A model generated the notes under the pieces. It saw only the letters and a list, made by a program, of their open reading frames with translations, was not told where the DNA came from and ran no database searches. Shown here one piece after another: positions 1-9,815 of a stretch of 64,000 nt of DNA. Position 1 is the stretch's first letter. Each line of letters opens with the position of its first letter. The stretch is from Pseudomonas japonica. GTDB taxonomy: Bacteria > Pseudomonadota > Gammaproteobacteria > Pseudomonadales > Pseudomonadaceae. Location: assembly GCF_900188455.1 (NCBI RefSeq), contig NZ_FZOL01000004.1, positions 1 to 64,000 of the forward strand, read 5' to 3'. The position numbers were made by a program, and so were the translations under genes.

Positions 1-3000
1 GTCGAGGTATCGACGCTGTCGCTAACCGCAGTAACGGCTGGAGTGGAGCTGGTTTCCAGCTTCTCGAAGTCGCCGCCGGTGGTGCCGGTGATGGTCACGC
101 TGACATTGTCGCCATCGACGTAAACGGTGTTTTGCGGCGCCGGGACGGTAATCGAACCTTCAGTCTGGCCTTTGCCAATGGTGATGGTTTCACCATTGCT
201 CAAAGTGACTTTCATCTCGGTGCCGGTCGGGTTGGTGACCCGGGCGGTGTAGATGATTTCGCCGCCTTCCTGGACGTTGCCAGTGGCGGAGAGGGTCAGG
301 CCGGTGGTGTCCAGGCGTGCTGGATCATCGGTGACAACGGTGGTTGGGGTGCCGGCGGTTTCCAGGTGCTCGTAGTTGCCACCGGTCACGCCGGTGATGC
401 TGTTGGTCAGCGGGGTGTTGGTATTCAGCACGTTGTTCGGCGCGATGAAGTCCACCGAGGCGCTGGTGGCGTTCACCGGAATGGTGATCGACTGACCGTT
501 GGCCAACGAAATCACCAAAGCCGTGCCGGTTACCGGAGCAGTCACCGACGCGGTGTAGGTCACTACGCCGCCCTCAACCGCACTTGGTGTGGCGGTGAGA
601 GTCACGGTGCTGGTGTCAACCGAATCAGAAACGGCCGTAACGGCTGGCGTCGAGCTGGTTTCCAGCTTCTCAAAATCACCACCAGTGGTGCCGGTGATGG
701 TCACGCTGACGTTGTCGCCATCAACGTAAACGGTGTTCTGCGGAGCAGGGACGGTGATTGAGCCTTCGGTCTGGCCCTTGCCGATGGTGATGGTCTCACC
801 ATTGCTCAGTGTGACCTTCATCTCGGTACCGGTCGGGTTGGTGACCCGAGCGGTGTAGATGATTTCGCCGCCTTCCTGCACGTTGCCAGTGGCTGTCAGG
901 GTCAGGCCAGTGGTGTCCAGGCGTGCTGGATCATCGGTCACGACGGTGGTCGGAGCACCTGCGGTTTCCAGGTGTTCGTAGTTGCCACCGGTCACACCGG
1001 TGATGCTGTTGGTCAACGCGGTGTTGGTGTTCAGCACGTTGTTCGGGGCAATGAAGTCCACCGAGGCGCTGGTGGCGTTCACCGGAATGGTGATCGACTG
1101 GCCGTTGGCCAGGCTGATGACCAGTGCAGTGCCGGTAACCGGAGCAGTAACGCTGGCGGTGTAGGTGACCACGCCACCTTCGGCTGCGCTTGGTGTAGCG
1201 GTCAGGGTTACGGTGCTGGTATCGACCGAATCAGAAACGGCTGTAACGGCTGGCGTCGAGCTGGTTTCCAGCTTCTCGAAGTCACCGCCAGTGGTGCCGG
1301 TGATGGTGACGCTGACGTTGTCGCCGTCCACATACACAGTGTTCTGTGGGGCAGGGACGGTGATCGAACCTTCGGTCTGGCCCTTGCCGATAGTGATGGT
1401 CTCACCATTGCTCAGGGTGACTTTCATCTCGGTGCCGGTCGGGTTGGTAACCCGAGCGGTGTAGATGATCTCGCCGCCTTCCTGCACGTTGCCAGTGGCA
1501 GTCAGGGTCAGGCCGGTGGCGTCCAGGCGTGCTGGATCGTCGGTCACGACGGTGGTCGGAGTACCGGCGGTTTCCAGGTGCTCGTAGTTGCCGCCAGTCA
1601 CACCGGTGATGCTGTTGGTCAACGCGGTGTTGGTGTTCAACACATTGTTCGGGGCAATGAAGTCCACCGAAGCGCTGGTGGCGTTCACCGGAATGGTGAT
1701 CGACTGGCCATTGGCGAGGCTGATGACCAGCGCAGTGCCAGTCACTGGAGCGGTGACGCTGGCGGTATAAGTAACCACGCCGCCTTCTACTGCGCTTGGC
1801 GTAGCGGTCAGGGTTACGGTGCTGGTATCGACCGAATCAGAAACGGCCGTAACGGCTGGAGTCGAACTGGTTTCCAGCTTCTCGAAGTCACCACCAGTGG
1901 TGCCGGTGATGCTCACGCTGACATTGTCGCCATCAATGTAAACAGTGTTCTGCGGAGCAGGAACGGTAATCGAACCTTCAGTCTGGCCTTTGCCGATGGT
2001 GATGGTCTCACCATTACTCAGGGTGACCTTCATCTCGGTACCGGTCGGGTTGGTGACCCGGGCGGTGTAGATGATTTCGCCGCCTTCCTGGACGTTGCCG
2101 GTGGCGGAAAGGGTCAGGCCAGTGGTGTCCAGGCGTGCTGGATCGTCGGTGACGACGGTGGTCGGAGTACCGGCGGTGTCCAGGTGTTCGTAGTTGCCAC
2201 CGGTCACACCGGTGATGCTGTTGGTCAGCGGTGTGTTGGTGTTGAGTACGTTGTTCGGTGCGATGAAGTCCACCGAAGCGCTGGTGGCGCTCACCGGGAT
2301 AGTAATCGACTGGCCGTTAGCCAACGAAATAACCAGTGCGGTGCCGGTGACCGGCGCGGTGACGCTGGCGGTGTAGGTGACTACACCACCCTCAGCCGCA
2401 CTTGGTGTGGCGGTGAGAGTCACGGTGCTGGTGTCGACCGAATCAGAAACGGCAGTCACTGCTGGCGTCGAGCTGGTTTCGAGCTTCTCGAAGTCGCCGC
2501 CGGTGGTGCCGGTGATGGTGACGCTGACATTGTCGCCATCAACGTAAACGGTGTTCTGTGGAGCAGGAACGGTAATCGAGCCTTCGGTCTGGCCCTTGCC
2601 GATGGTGATGGTTTCACCATTGCTGAGGGTGACTTTCATCTCGGTGCCGGTTGGGTTGGTAACCCGAGCGGTGTAGATGATTTCTCCACCTTCCTGGACG
2701 TTGCCGGTGGCGCTCAGGGTCAGGCCAGTGGTGTCCAGGCGTGCTGGATCGTCGGTCACGACGGTGGTCGGAGTACCGGCGGTGTCCAGGTGTTCGTAGT
2801 TGCCGCCGGTCACGCCGGTGATGCTGTTGGTCAACGCGGTGTTGGTGTTCAGCACGTTGTTCGGTGCAATGAAGTCGACCGAAGCGCTGGTGGCGTTGAC
2901 TGGAATGGTGATCGACTGGCCGTTAGCCAGGTTGATGACCAGTGCAGTGCCGGTAACCGGAGCAGTAACGCTGGCGGTGTACGTGACCACGCCGCCTTCG

Positions 3001-4560
3001 GCAGCGCTTGGCGTAGCGGTCAGGGTTACGGTGCTGGTATCGACCGAATCAGAAACAGCAGTCACTGCTGGCGTCGAGTTGGTTTCCAGCTTCTCGAAGT
3101 CACCACCAGTAGTGCCGGTAATGGTCACACTGACGTTGTCGCCATCGACATACACAGTGTTCTGCGGAGCAGGGACGGTGATCGAGCCTTCGGTCTGGCC
3201 CTTGCCGATGGTGATGGTTTCACCATTGCTGAGGGTGACTTTCATCTCAGTGCCGGTCGGGTTGGTGACCCGAGCGGTGTAGATGATTTCGCCGCCTTCC
3301 TGGACGTTGCCAGTGGCGGAAAGGGTCAGGCCAGTGGCGTCCAGACGGGCTGGGTCATCGGTGACGACGGTGGTCGGGGTGCCAGCGGTTTCCAGGTGCT
3401 CGTAGTTGCCACCGGTCACGCCGGTGATGCTGTTGGTCAGCGCGGTGTTGGTATTGAGCACGTTGTTCGGCGCGATGAAATCGACCGAGGCGCTGGTGGA
3501 GTTCACCGGAATGGTGATCGACTGACCGTTGGCCAACGAAATGACCAGTGCGGTGCCGGTGACCGGAGCGGTGACGCTGGCGGTGTAAGTAACCACGCCG
3601 CCTTCTACTGCGCTTGGCGTAGCGGTCAGGGTTACGGTGCTGGTGTCGACCGAATCAGAGACGGCCGTAACGGCCGGAGTGGTGCTGGTTTCCAGCTTCT
3701 CGAAGTCACCACCAGTGGTGCCGGTGATGCTCACGCTGACGTTGTCACCGTCCACATACACAGTGTTCTGCGGAGCAGGAACGGTGATCGAGCCTTCAGT
3801 TTGTCCCTTGCCGATGGTGATGGTTTCACCATTGCTCAGGGTGACTTTCATCTCGGTGCCGGTAGGGTTGGTGACCCGAGCGGTGTAGATGATCTCGCCG
3901 CCTTCCTGCACGTTGCCGGTGGCGGAAAGAGTCAGGCCAGTGCTGTCCAGGCGCGCTGGATCGTCGGTCACGACGGTGGTCGGAGCACCGGCGGTTTCCA
4001 GGTGTTCGTAGTTGCCACCGGTCACACCGGTGATGCTGTTGGTCAGCGGTGTATTGGTGTTCAACACATTGTTCGGCGCAATGAAGTCCACCGAAGCCGA
4101 ACTCTGGTTCACCGGAATGGTGATCGACTGACCATTGGCCAGTGTCACGACCAGTGCCGAACCCGTCACAGGCGCCGAAACCGACGCAGTGTAGGTCACC
4201 ACGCCACCTTCAACCGCACTCGGCGTCGCAGTCAGGGTGACGGTCGAAGTATCCACCGTATCGGTCACGGCAGTGACCGCCGGCGTCGCGCTGACATCCA
4301 GCTTCTCGAAATCCCCTCCGGTCGTACCGGTCACCGTCACGCTGACAGTGCCTGCATCCACGTAGACGCTGTCTCCCGGCGCGGCGAACGTCACGCTGCC
4401 TTCAGTCTGGCCCTTGCCAATGGTGATGGTCTCGCCATTGCTCAGGGTGATCTTCATCTCGGTGCCGGCCGGATTGCTCAGGGTGGCGGTGTAGACGATG
4501 CTGCCGCCCTCGGCGACGGTGCCGTTGGCGCTCAGGGTCAGGCTGGTGGTGTCCTGATGT
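1..4560 (-). repeat. 606-bp tandem repeats of the adhesin (about 7.5 units)
   Basis: Near-identical segments recur every 606 bp; the same string begins near 982, 1588, 2194 and 2800. Each unit encodes two ~101-residue Ig-like subdomains of alternating type. Synonymous changes are scattered among copies, so the units are diverging by point mutation while keeping length. The array runs off the left edge. Confidence 0.9.
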
Positions 4561-7500
4561 GCCGGATCGTCGGTGACCGCGGTGGTCACGCTGCTCTGGT
4601 CGGCAACCAGGTTTTCATAGTTGCCGCCGCTCACCCCGGTGATGCTGTTGGTCAGCGCGGCATTGGTACTCAGCACGTTGTCAGGCGCGGTGAAATCCAC
4701 CGACGCAGAGCTCTGGCCAACCGGAATGACGATGCTCTGGCCGTTGTTCAGGGTCACGGTCACCGGGGTGCCGGTCACGGGGGCCGACACGGACGCGGTG
4801 TAGGTCACCACGCCACCTTCGGTCACGCTGGGCGTGGCGCTGAGGACGACGGTGGACGTGTCGGGGGTGTCGATGATCCGCGTCACGACGGCGGCATCGC
4901 TGACGTAGAGTTGTTCGAAGTTGCCGCCTTCGACGCTCACGATGGTGACGCTGACGCTTCCTGAATCCTTGTAGACGGTGTCCGCGGGCGCCGGTACGAA
5001 GACCGTGCCGCTTTGCTGTCCAGCGGGAATGATGATGACCGCGCCGTTGGACAGGGTGACGGTGACCGGGGTACCGGCCGGCGTGCCGGCGGTAGCGGTG
5101 TAGCGGATGCTGCTGCCTTCGAAGGCAGCATTGAGGCTGTCCAGGTTGATGCCGGTGACGTCGAGGGCATCGGCCACGGTGGTGACCGCCGGCGCCGGGT
5201 TGGCGACCAGGTTCTCGAAATTGCCGCCGCTGACACCGGTGATGCTGGTGCTGAGCGGCTGGGCGCCGTTGATGAAGTCGTTCGGCACGGTGAACTGCAC
5301 GGTAGCGCTGGTTGCGCCTACCGGGATGGTGATGGTCTGTCCGTTGGACAGGGTCACGATGACCGGCGCACCGGTCACTGGCGAAGTGACGCTGGCGGTG
5401 TAGGTGATCTCGCCATTCTCGATCGAACTGGCGGGGGCGCTGAGAGCAACGCTGGTGGTATCGGCCGAGTCGCTGACGGTGGTGATCGCCGGGGCCGGAT
5501 TCGCCACCAGGCTCTCGAAATTGCCCCCCGCGATGCCGGTGATGGTGGTGCTGATCGCTGGCGCGCCGGTATAGACGTCGTTCGGCGCGGTGAACTGCAC
5601 CGAGCCGCTGGTGCTGCCCACCGCAATGGTGATGGTCTGGCCGTTGGACAGGGTCACGATCACCGGTGCGCCGGTCATGGCGGAGGTGACGCTGGCGGTG
5701 TAGGTCACCACGCCGTTTTCGCTGACGCTCGGGCTGGCGCCGAGGCTGACGGTGGTGGTGTCGATCGAGTCGGTCACGCTGGTGACGGCCGGGGCCGGGT
5801 TGGCCACCAGGTTTTCGAAGTTGCCGCCGCTGAGGCCGGTGATGCTGGCGGTGATCGGCGCGGCGCCGTTGTAGATGTCGTTCGGCGCGGTGAACTGCAC
5901 GCTGCCATTGGTGGCGCCGACAGGAATGGTGATGGTCTGGCCGTTGGACAGGGTCACGATCACCGCTGTGCCGGTCACCGGCGAGGTGACGCTGGCGGTG
6001 TAGGTGACCACGCCGTTTTCGGCGACGCTGGTGCTGGCGTCGAGGTTGACGGTGGTGGTGTCGACGCTGTCGGTGACGCTGGTCACGACCGGGGTCGGAT
6101 TGGCCACCAGGGTCTCGAAGTTGCCGCCGGTGACGTTGGTGATGGTGGTGCTGACCGCGTTGGCGCCGTTGTAGACGTCGTTTGGCGCGGTGAACTGCAC
6201 GCTGCCGATGGTGCTGCCAACGGGAATGGTGATGGTCTGTCCGTTGGACAGGGTCACGACCACCGGTGTGCCGGTGACTGGCGAGACGACGCTGGCGGTA
6301 TAGGTGATCACGCCGTTCTCGGCGACGCCGGGATTGGCTCCGAGGTTGACGGTGGTGATGTCGCTCGAATCGATGACGTTGGTGACCGCCGGGGCCGGAT
6401 TGGCCTCCAGGTTCTCGAAGTTGCCGCCGCTGACGTTGGTGATGGTGGCGCTGATCGGATTGGCGCCGTTGTAGACGTCGTTCGGTGCAGTGAACTGCAG
6501 GATGCCACTGGTACTGCCGACGGGAATGGTGATGGTCTGCCCGGTGGACAGGGTCACGATCACCGGCGAGCCGGTCACTGGACTCGCAACGGTGGCGACG
6601 TAGGTGACCACACCGCCTTCGGCGACGTTGGCGGTGGCGTCGAGGTTGACGACAGTGGTGTCGGTGCGTTCGAGAATGGTGGTGAACACCGGGGTGGTAT
6701 TACTGACCACCAGGTTCTCGAAGTTGCCCCCGGACAGGCCGGTAATCGACGCACTGACCGGGGCGTCCTTATAGACATCATTGGGTACTGGCGCACTCAC
6801 GGAGCCATAGAAGTTGCCCAGGGGAATGGTGATGGACAGCCCATTGGACAGGGTGATGACCAGCGGGCTGCCGGTAACGGCGTGCGAGAGGCTGGCGCGA
6901 TAGCCAATCGTGCCGGCTTCCCAGGCGTAGAGATCGGTAGCGAGCGTAACGGTGGTGTTGTCGATGGAATCCGTGATGGTGGTCACGGCTGGCGTCTTGT
7001 CCAGTTCCAGACGCTCGAATTCCCCAGTACCGTTCACGAAATTCAGGGTGACGCTGGTGGCCGTGGCGCCGTTGTACACGTCGTTCGAAGCCCGCACCTG
7101 CACGCTGCCGCTGGTTTCACCCGCGGCGATGGTGATTTCGGCGCCATTGGACAACGTCAGGGATATCGGCGTCAGCGGCGGATTGCTCAGGGTGGCGGTG
7201 TAGGTGATGAGGCCGCCCTCGGTCGCGCTGCTGTCGGCAGTCAGCTTGGCAAAGGTGGTATCGATGCTGTCATTGAGGTCGGCCACCCACGGCGTTTGCG
7301 ACGCAACGATGGGCAAGCCGCCGGCCGTAGCGGGGCTGAAGCCAGCGATGGTGAAGGTGACCGATTGCCTGCCCGCGTAAACGTCATTCAGCGCCGAGAA
7401 GGGCACCTGCACCTGGCCGAAGAAGGAGAACGGGGGAATGACGATGGTATAGCCGTTGGACAGAGTTACCGTCACTGCCTCACTCTGCGTACGGGTGCTC

Positions 7501-8081
7501 AGTGTTGCGAAGACATAGCCGTCCTCGGCTTCGGAGGGAAAAGCCGAGCCTGAAAGCGACAGGAGGTTCTCGGTGATCGGTGGACCGAAAATGTCGGAGG
7601 CGGTCGTACCGGTGAATTGGCTATTGAGCGAGGCACCGAAATTCAGCCCTTCGGTTTCATACCCGATCGTGGGTGCGACAACCGCAGCCGTCGCATCCAG
7701 CATCACCACACTGTGCCCGCCACCTGGCGCGCCGCTGCCTTCGGATTGCGGGCCCGCGGCGGTCGCTTCGAGGTCTTTGGTCGGGTCGGCACCGGCGGCG
7801 ATGGCCTGCTGCAGTTCCTCGACGGAAGGCGCGGCCTGGGCAGTGGCCTCCTCCAGGTCGGTGGTGGAGGTCGGTGTGTCGGCACTCCACTGGCTTTCAC
7901 GACCCAGGTCGATGGTGCGGCCATCGGCGAGCTCCAGGGTGACGGCACCCGCCAGCCCCGTCAGAACCTGGTCGCCGGTGAACAGGCGATCACCTTCGAT
8001 GAGTACTCGTTGAATGCCTTCCGGGGAAACGGCGACAACCTGGCCAACAACACGTTTGACGATGGCGACAACACTGCTCAT
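1..8081 (-). CDS. lapA: LapA-type giant repeat adhesin, N-terminal part (partial)
   Basis: This is the first ~2,690 codons of a very large surface adhesin; the gene continues beyond the left edge. The start is ATG at 8081 and the protein opens MSSVVAIVKRVVGQVVAVSP, typical of the retention module that holds LapA-family adhesins in the outer-membrane TolC pore. A TAAG motif at residues 107-110 matches the LapG protease site. From about residue 270 onward the reading frame is an uninterrupted series of ~100-residue Ig-like repeats, first 300-bp units, then 606-bp double units, each with motifs such as TLSNGQTITIPVG and GGNFENL. The secretion genes lapEBC lie divergently upstream, which supports the assignment. 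The family mediates irreversible attachment and biofilm formation under c-di-GMP control. It could equally be a MapA-like paralogue, since the C-terminus and lapD/lapG are not visible. Confidence 0.9.
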   Translation of the reverse strand, partial: MSSVVAIVKRVVGQVVAVSPEGIQRVLIEGDRLFTGDQVLTGLAGAVTLELADGRTIDLGRESQWSADTPTSTTDLEEATAQAAPSVEELQQAIAAGADPTKDLEATAAGPQSEGSGAPGGGHSVVMLDATAAVVAPTIGYETEGLNFGASLNSQFTGTTASDIFGPPITENLLSLSGSAFPSEAEDGYVFATLSTRTQSEAVTVTLSNGYTIVIPPFSFFGQVQVPFSALNDVYAGRQSVTFTIAGFSPATAGGLPIVASQTPWVADLNDSIDTTFAKLTADSSATEGGLITYTATLSNPPLTPISLTLSNGAEITIAAGETSGSVQVRASNDVYNGATATSVTLNFVNGTGEFERLELDKTPAVTTITDSIDNTTVTLATDLYAWEAGTIGYRASLSHAVTGSPLVITLSNGLSITIPLGNFYGSVSAPVPNDVYKDAPVSASITGLSGGNFENLVVSNTTPVFTTILERTDTTVVNLDATANVAEGGVVTYVATVASPVTGSPVIVTLSTGQTITIPVGSTSGILQFTAPNDVYNGANPISATITNVSGGNFENLEANPAPAVTNVIDSSDITTVNLGANPGVAENGVITYTASVVSPVTGTPVVVTLSNGQTITIPVGSTIGSVQFTAPNDVYNGANAVSTTITNVTGGNFETLVANPTPVVTSVTDSVDTTTVNLDASTSVAENGVVTYTASVTSPVTGTAVIVTLSNGQTITIPVGATNGSVQFTAPNDIYNGAAPITASITGLSGGNFENLVANPAPAVTSVTDSIDTTTVSLGASPSVSENGVVTYTASVTSAMTGAPVIVTLSNGQTITIAVGSTSGSVQFTAPNDVYTGAPAISTTITGIAGGNFESLVANPAPAITTVSDSADTTSVALSAPASSIENGEITYTASVTSPVTGAPVIVTLSNGQTITIPVGATSATVQFTVPNDFINGAQPLSTSITGVSGGNFENLVANPAPAVTTVADALDVTGINLDSLNAAFEGSSIRYTATAGTPAGTPVTVTLSNGAVIIIPAGQQSGTVFVPAPADTVYKDSGSVSVTIVSVEGGNFEQLYVSDAAVVTRIIDTPDTSTVVLSATPSVTEGGVVTYTASVSAPVTGTPVTVTLNNGQSIVIPVGQSSASVDFTAPDNVLSTNAALTNSITGVSGGNYENLVADQSSVTTAVTDDPAHQDTTSLTLSANGTVAEGGSIVYTATLSNPAGTEMKITLSNGETITIGKGQTEGSVTFAAPGDSVYVDAGTVSVTVTGTTGGDFEKLDVSATPAVTAVTDTVDTSTVTLTATPSAVEGGVVTYTASVSAPVTGSALVVTLANGQSITIPVNQSSASVDFIAPNNVLNTNTPLTNSITGVTGGNYEHLETAGAPTTVVTDDPARLDSTGLTLSATGNVQEGGEIIYTARVTNPTGTEMKVTLSNGETITIGKGQTEGSITVPAPQNTVYVDGDNVSVSITGTTGGDFEKLETSTTPAVTAVSDSVDTSTVTLTATPSAVEGGVVTYTASVTAPVTGTALVISLANGQSITIPVNSTSASVDFIAPNNVLNTNTALTNSITGVTGGNYEHLETAGTPTTVVTDDPARLDATGLTLSATGNVQEGGEIIYTARVTNPTGTEMKVTLSNGETITIGKGQTEGSITVPAPQNTVYVDGDNVSVTITGTTGGDFEKLETNSTPAVTAVSDSVDTSTVTLTATPSAAEGGVVTYTASVTAPVTGTALVINLANGQSITIPVNATSASVDFIAPNNVLNTNTALTNSITGVTGGNYEHLDTAGTPTTVVTDDPARLDTTGLTLSATGNVQEGGEIIYTARVTNPTGTEMKVTLSNGETITIGKGQTEGSITVPAPQNTVYVDGDNVSVTITGTTGGDFEKLETSSTPAVTAVSDSVDTSTVTLTATPSAAEGGVVTYTASVTAPVTGTALVISLANGQSITIPVSATSASVDFIAPNNVLNTNTPLTNSITGVTGGNYEHLDTAGTPTTVVTDDPARLDTTGLTLSATGNVQEGGEIIYTARVTNPTGTEMKVTLSNGETITIGKGQTEGSITVPAPQNTVYIDGDNVSVSITGTTGGDFEKLETSSTPAVTAVSDSVDTSTVTLTATPSAVEGGVVTYTASVTAPVTGTALVISLANGQSITIPVNATSASVDFIAPNNVLNTNTALTNSITGVTGGNYEHLETAGTPTTVVTDDPARLDATGLTLTATGNVQEGGEIIYTARVTNPTGTEMKVTLSNGETITIGKGQTEGSITVPAPQNTVYVDGDNVSVTITGTTGGDFEKLETSSTPAVTAVSDSVDTSTVTLTATPSAAEGGVVTYTASVTAPVTGTALVISLANGQSITIPVNATSASVDFIAPNNVLNTNTALTNSITGVTGGNYEHLETAGAPTTVVTDDPARLDTTGLTLTATGNVQEGGEIIYTARVTNPTGTEMKVTLSNGETITIGKGQTEGSITVPAPQNTVYVDGDNVSVTITGTTGGDFEKLETSSTPAVTAVSDSVDTSTVTLTATPSAVEGGVVTYTASVTAPVTGTALVISLANGQSITIPVNATSASVDFIAPNNVLNTNTPLTNSITGVTGGNYEHLETAGTPTTVVTDDPARLDTTGLTLSATGNVQEGGEIIYTARVTNPTGTEMKVTLSNGETITIGKGQTEGSITVPAPQNTVYVDGDNVSVTITGTTGGDFEKLETSSTPAVTAVSDSVDTS
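4560..7250 (-). repeat. 300-bp tandem repeats of the adhesin
   Basis: The 5' part of the repeat region has single ~100-residue units. The string coding for VQFTAPN recurs at about 5281, 5581, 5881, 6181 and 6481, exactly 300 bp apart. Units near both ends of this block are more divergent than the central ones. Confidence 0.85.
7752..7763 (-). other. Predicted LapG cleavage motif TAAG in the adhesin
   Basis: Codons 107-110 of the adhesin read ACC GCC GCG GGC, that is T-A-A-G. In characterised LapA, the periplasmic cysteine protease LapG cuts between the two alanines at 108/109, releasing the adhesin. Motif and residue number both agree here. Cleavage in this strain is inferred. Confidence 0.8.
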
Positions 8082-8430
8082 GACACTCTCCGAACTATCC
8101 GTTTCATGTGGCTTCCATACGCGATTGGGCTGTGCCGCTATCTGCCTGGAATGTTTCGCAAGGCGACTGAAGTATTGATGTATGTCAATTTTGTGGCGTT
8201 TGAATATTTATTTTTCTTTTTAGTCAAACTATTGACCCGACGATTGGCATCCTAAACAATCGTCCCACTAATGTCACATTGATATTGCAATAGGTGAAGA
8301 CCCTACGAACTGTGATGGTGTTCTCATTCGGAAATTTCCGACACGCGGTTTCCTGTTATAGACATTTTTTGGCGGGATGCCATGTTTTGCGCTGATGTGG
8401 GACAAGCTGTCCCTAGGGAAGAAAAACGAA
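8082..8430. promoter_or_regulatory. Divergent lapA / lapEBC promoter region
   Basis: This is an AT-rich 350-bp intergenic stretch between the adhesin start and lapE. It holds a FleQ-like box at 8223-8236 and a 14-bp perfect palindrome TCGGAAATTTCCGA at 8328-8341. No small gene is convincing. Divergent transcription from here would serve the adhesin and its exporter together. Confidence 0.6.
8223..8236. promoter_or_regulatory. FleQ-like binding box
   Basis: GTCAAACTATTGAC fits the inverted-repeat pattern GTCA-N5-TTGAC described for FleQ, the c-di-GMP-responsive regulator that controls lapA in other pseudomonads. A second partial GTCAATTTT half-site lies about 40 bp toward the adhesin. Binding is inferred from sequence and position only. 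Confidence 0.55.
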
Positions 8431-9780
8431 ATGCGTCTGTTCGCCTTCACCGCCTTGCCCCTCGTTCTGTTTGCCACCTTCAGTACCGCACAAACCCTGC
8501 CGCAAGCCATGCAACAAGCCCTCGAAGCGCACCCGGAAGTCCAGGCCGGGGTGAACGGGCGTCTGGCCGCGGACAGGCAGGTTCGGGCCGCCGAAGGCGG
8601 CTACCTGCCCAAGGTCGATGTCCTGGCCGGCTATGGCCGGGAAAGCACCGACAGCCCGAGCACCCGTGCCACCGCCGGCGATCACCGGGAGACCCTGAAT
8701 CGCAGCGAGTCCAGCCTGCGCCTGCGTCAGATGGTGTTCGACGGCTTCGCCACCTCCAGTGAAGTCGGGCGTCAACAGGCCACCGCCAATGCCCGGGCGT
8801 ATGCGCTGTTGGACACCAGCGAGCGCACAGCGTTGCAGACGGCGAGGGTCTACATCGACGTGCTGACCCGCCGTGAGATGGTGCGCCTGGCGGAAGACAA
8901 CCTGCGCAGTCACGAGCGCATCTACGACCAGATCCAGTTGCGTACCTCCCGCGGCGTCGGTCGCCTGGCCGACATGGACCAGGCCGAGGCGCGGCTGGCC
9001 GGCGCGAAAAACAACCTGCTGACGGAACAAACCAACCTCGCCGACGCACAAACCAATTACCTGAGCGTCGTGGGGCAATTGCCCGATGAACTGAGCCCGC
9101 CGGCGCCTTTCATCGATCTGTTGCCGGCCACGCTGCAGGAAGCCCGTCTGCAGATGGTCGAGAGCAACCCGGCCCTGCGTTCGGCGGAGTCGGACATCGC
9201 CGCCGCCGACAAGCAGTACGACGCGGCCAAGTCGCGGTTCTACCCGCGCTTCGACGCCGAGCTCGAGCGCGCCGCGAACAACGACGTCGACGGTGTGAAC
9301 GGACACAACAACGAGTGGCAGGCCATGTTGCGCATGAGCTTCAACCTGTACGACGGCGGCAGCGACAAGGCCGACCTGGAGTCCAAGGCCTACATGGCCA
9401 GCCAGGCGCTGGATATTCGCAACAATGCCTTGCGTCAGCTCAATGAAGAGTTAGGCTTGGCCTGGAATGCTATGCAGAACGCCGACGCGCAGGTTCCGAT
9501 CGCCCAGCAATATGTCGATCACAGCAGCAAGGTCCGCACCGCCTACCAGAGCCAGTTCAGCCTGGGTGAGCGGACGCTGCTCGACCTGCTCGACAGCGAG
9601 AACGAACTGTTTACCGCGCAGCGGCGTCTGGCCGAAGTCAAAAGCGTTCAACTGTTTACCCAATACCGGATCAAGGCGACCATTGGTCAGCTGCTCAAAA
9701 GCCAGGGAGTCGTGGCGCCAATGGCAACGGTCGTGCAGAACGATCTCAAGCCCAAGGTGAACCTGCCCGGGCTCAACTGA
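8431..9780 (+). CDS. lapE: TolC-family outer-membrane protein of adhesin type I secretion (LapE)
   Basis: The 449-residue protein forms the outer-membrane channel for export of the adjacent adhesin and holds its retention module. The start was placed at ATG 8431, because a clear signal peptide (MRLFAFTALPLVLFATFSTA) begins there; the longer upstream extension lacks one. The body shows the two tandem outer-membrane efflux repeats of TolC, rich in long helices with periodic Ala/Gln/Leu. Motifs include YLSVVGQLP near the end of the first half and GERTLLDLLDSENELF in the second. It is the first gene of lapE-lapB-lapC and is followed 35 bp later by lapB. Family assignment is firm; the substrate is inferred from the divergent lapA. 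Confidence 0.88.
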   Translation: MRLFAFTALPLVLFATFSTAQTLPQAMQQALEAHPEVQAGVNGRLAADRQVRAAEGGYLPKVDVLAGYGRESTDSPSTRATAGDHRETLNRSESSLRLRQMVFDGFATSSEVGRQQATANARAYALLDTSERTALQTARVYIDVLTRREMVRLAEDNLRSHERIYDQIQLRTSRGVGRLADMDQAEARLAGAKNNLLTEQTNLADAQTNYLSVVGQLPDELSPPAPFIDLLPATLQEARLQMVESNPALRSAESDIAAADKQYDAAKSRFYPRFDAELERAANNDVDGVNGHNNEWQAMLRMSFNLYDGGSDKADLESKAYMASQALDIRNNALRQLNEELGLAWNAMQNADAQVPIAQQYVDHSSKVRTAYQSQFSLGERTLLDLLDSENELFTAQRRLAEVKSVQLFTQYRIKATIGQLLKSQGVVAPMATVVQNDLKPKVNLPGLN

Positions 9781-9815
9781 GATCCTGTCCCTCACCTGCC
9801 AGCAAGAGAGTTCGC

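Noticed and set aside
972..4964. Very long + strand open frame (1330 codons) opposite the adhesin
   Set aside because: It is the antisense shadow of the minus-strand repeat array. The repeated DNA has no stop in that frame, so the frame stays open. Its residues are low-complexity and it has no start site.
1..7250. CRISPR-like regular repeats
   Set aside because: The periodic repeats are 300 and 606 bp and encode adhesin domains. No short repeat-spacer array was seen anywhere in the window, and no cas genes, so a CRISPR-guided Tn7-like element is not supported.
5013..7553. Second long + strand frame (846 codons) opposite the adhesin
   Set aside because: Same reason: the periodic repeat of the true minus-strand gene keeps this frame open.
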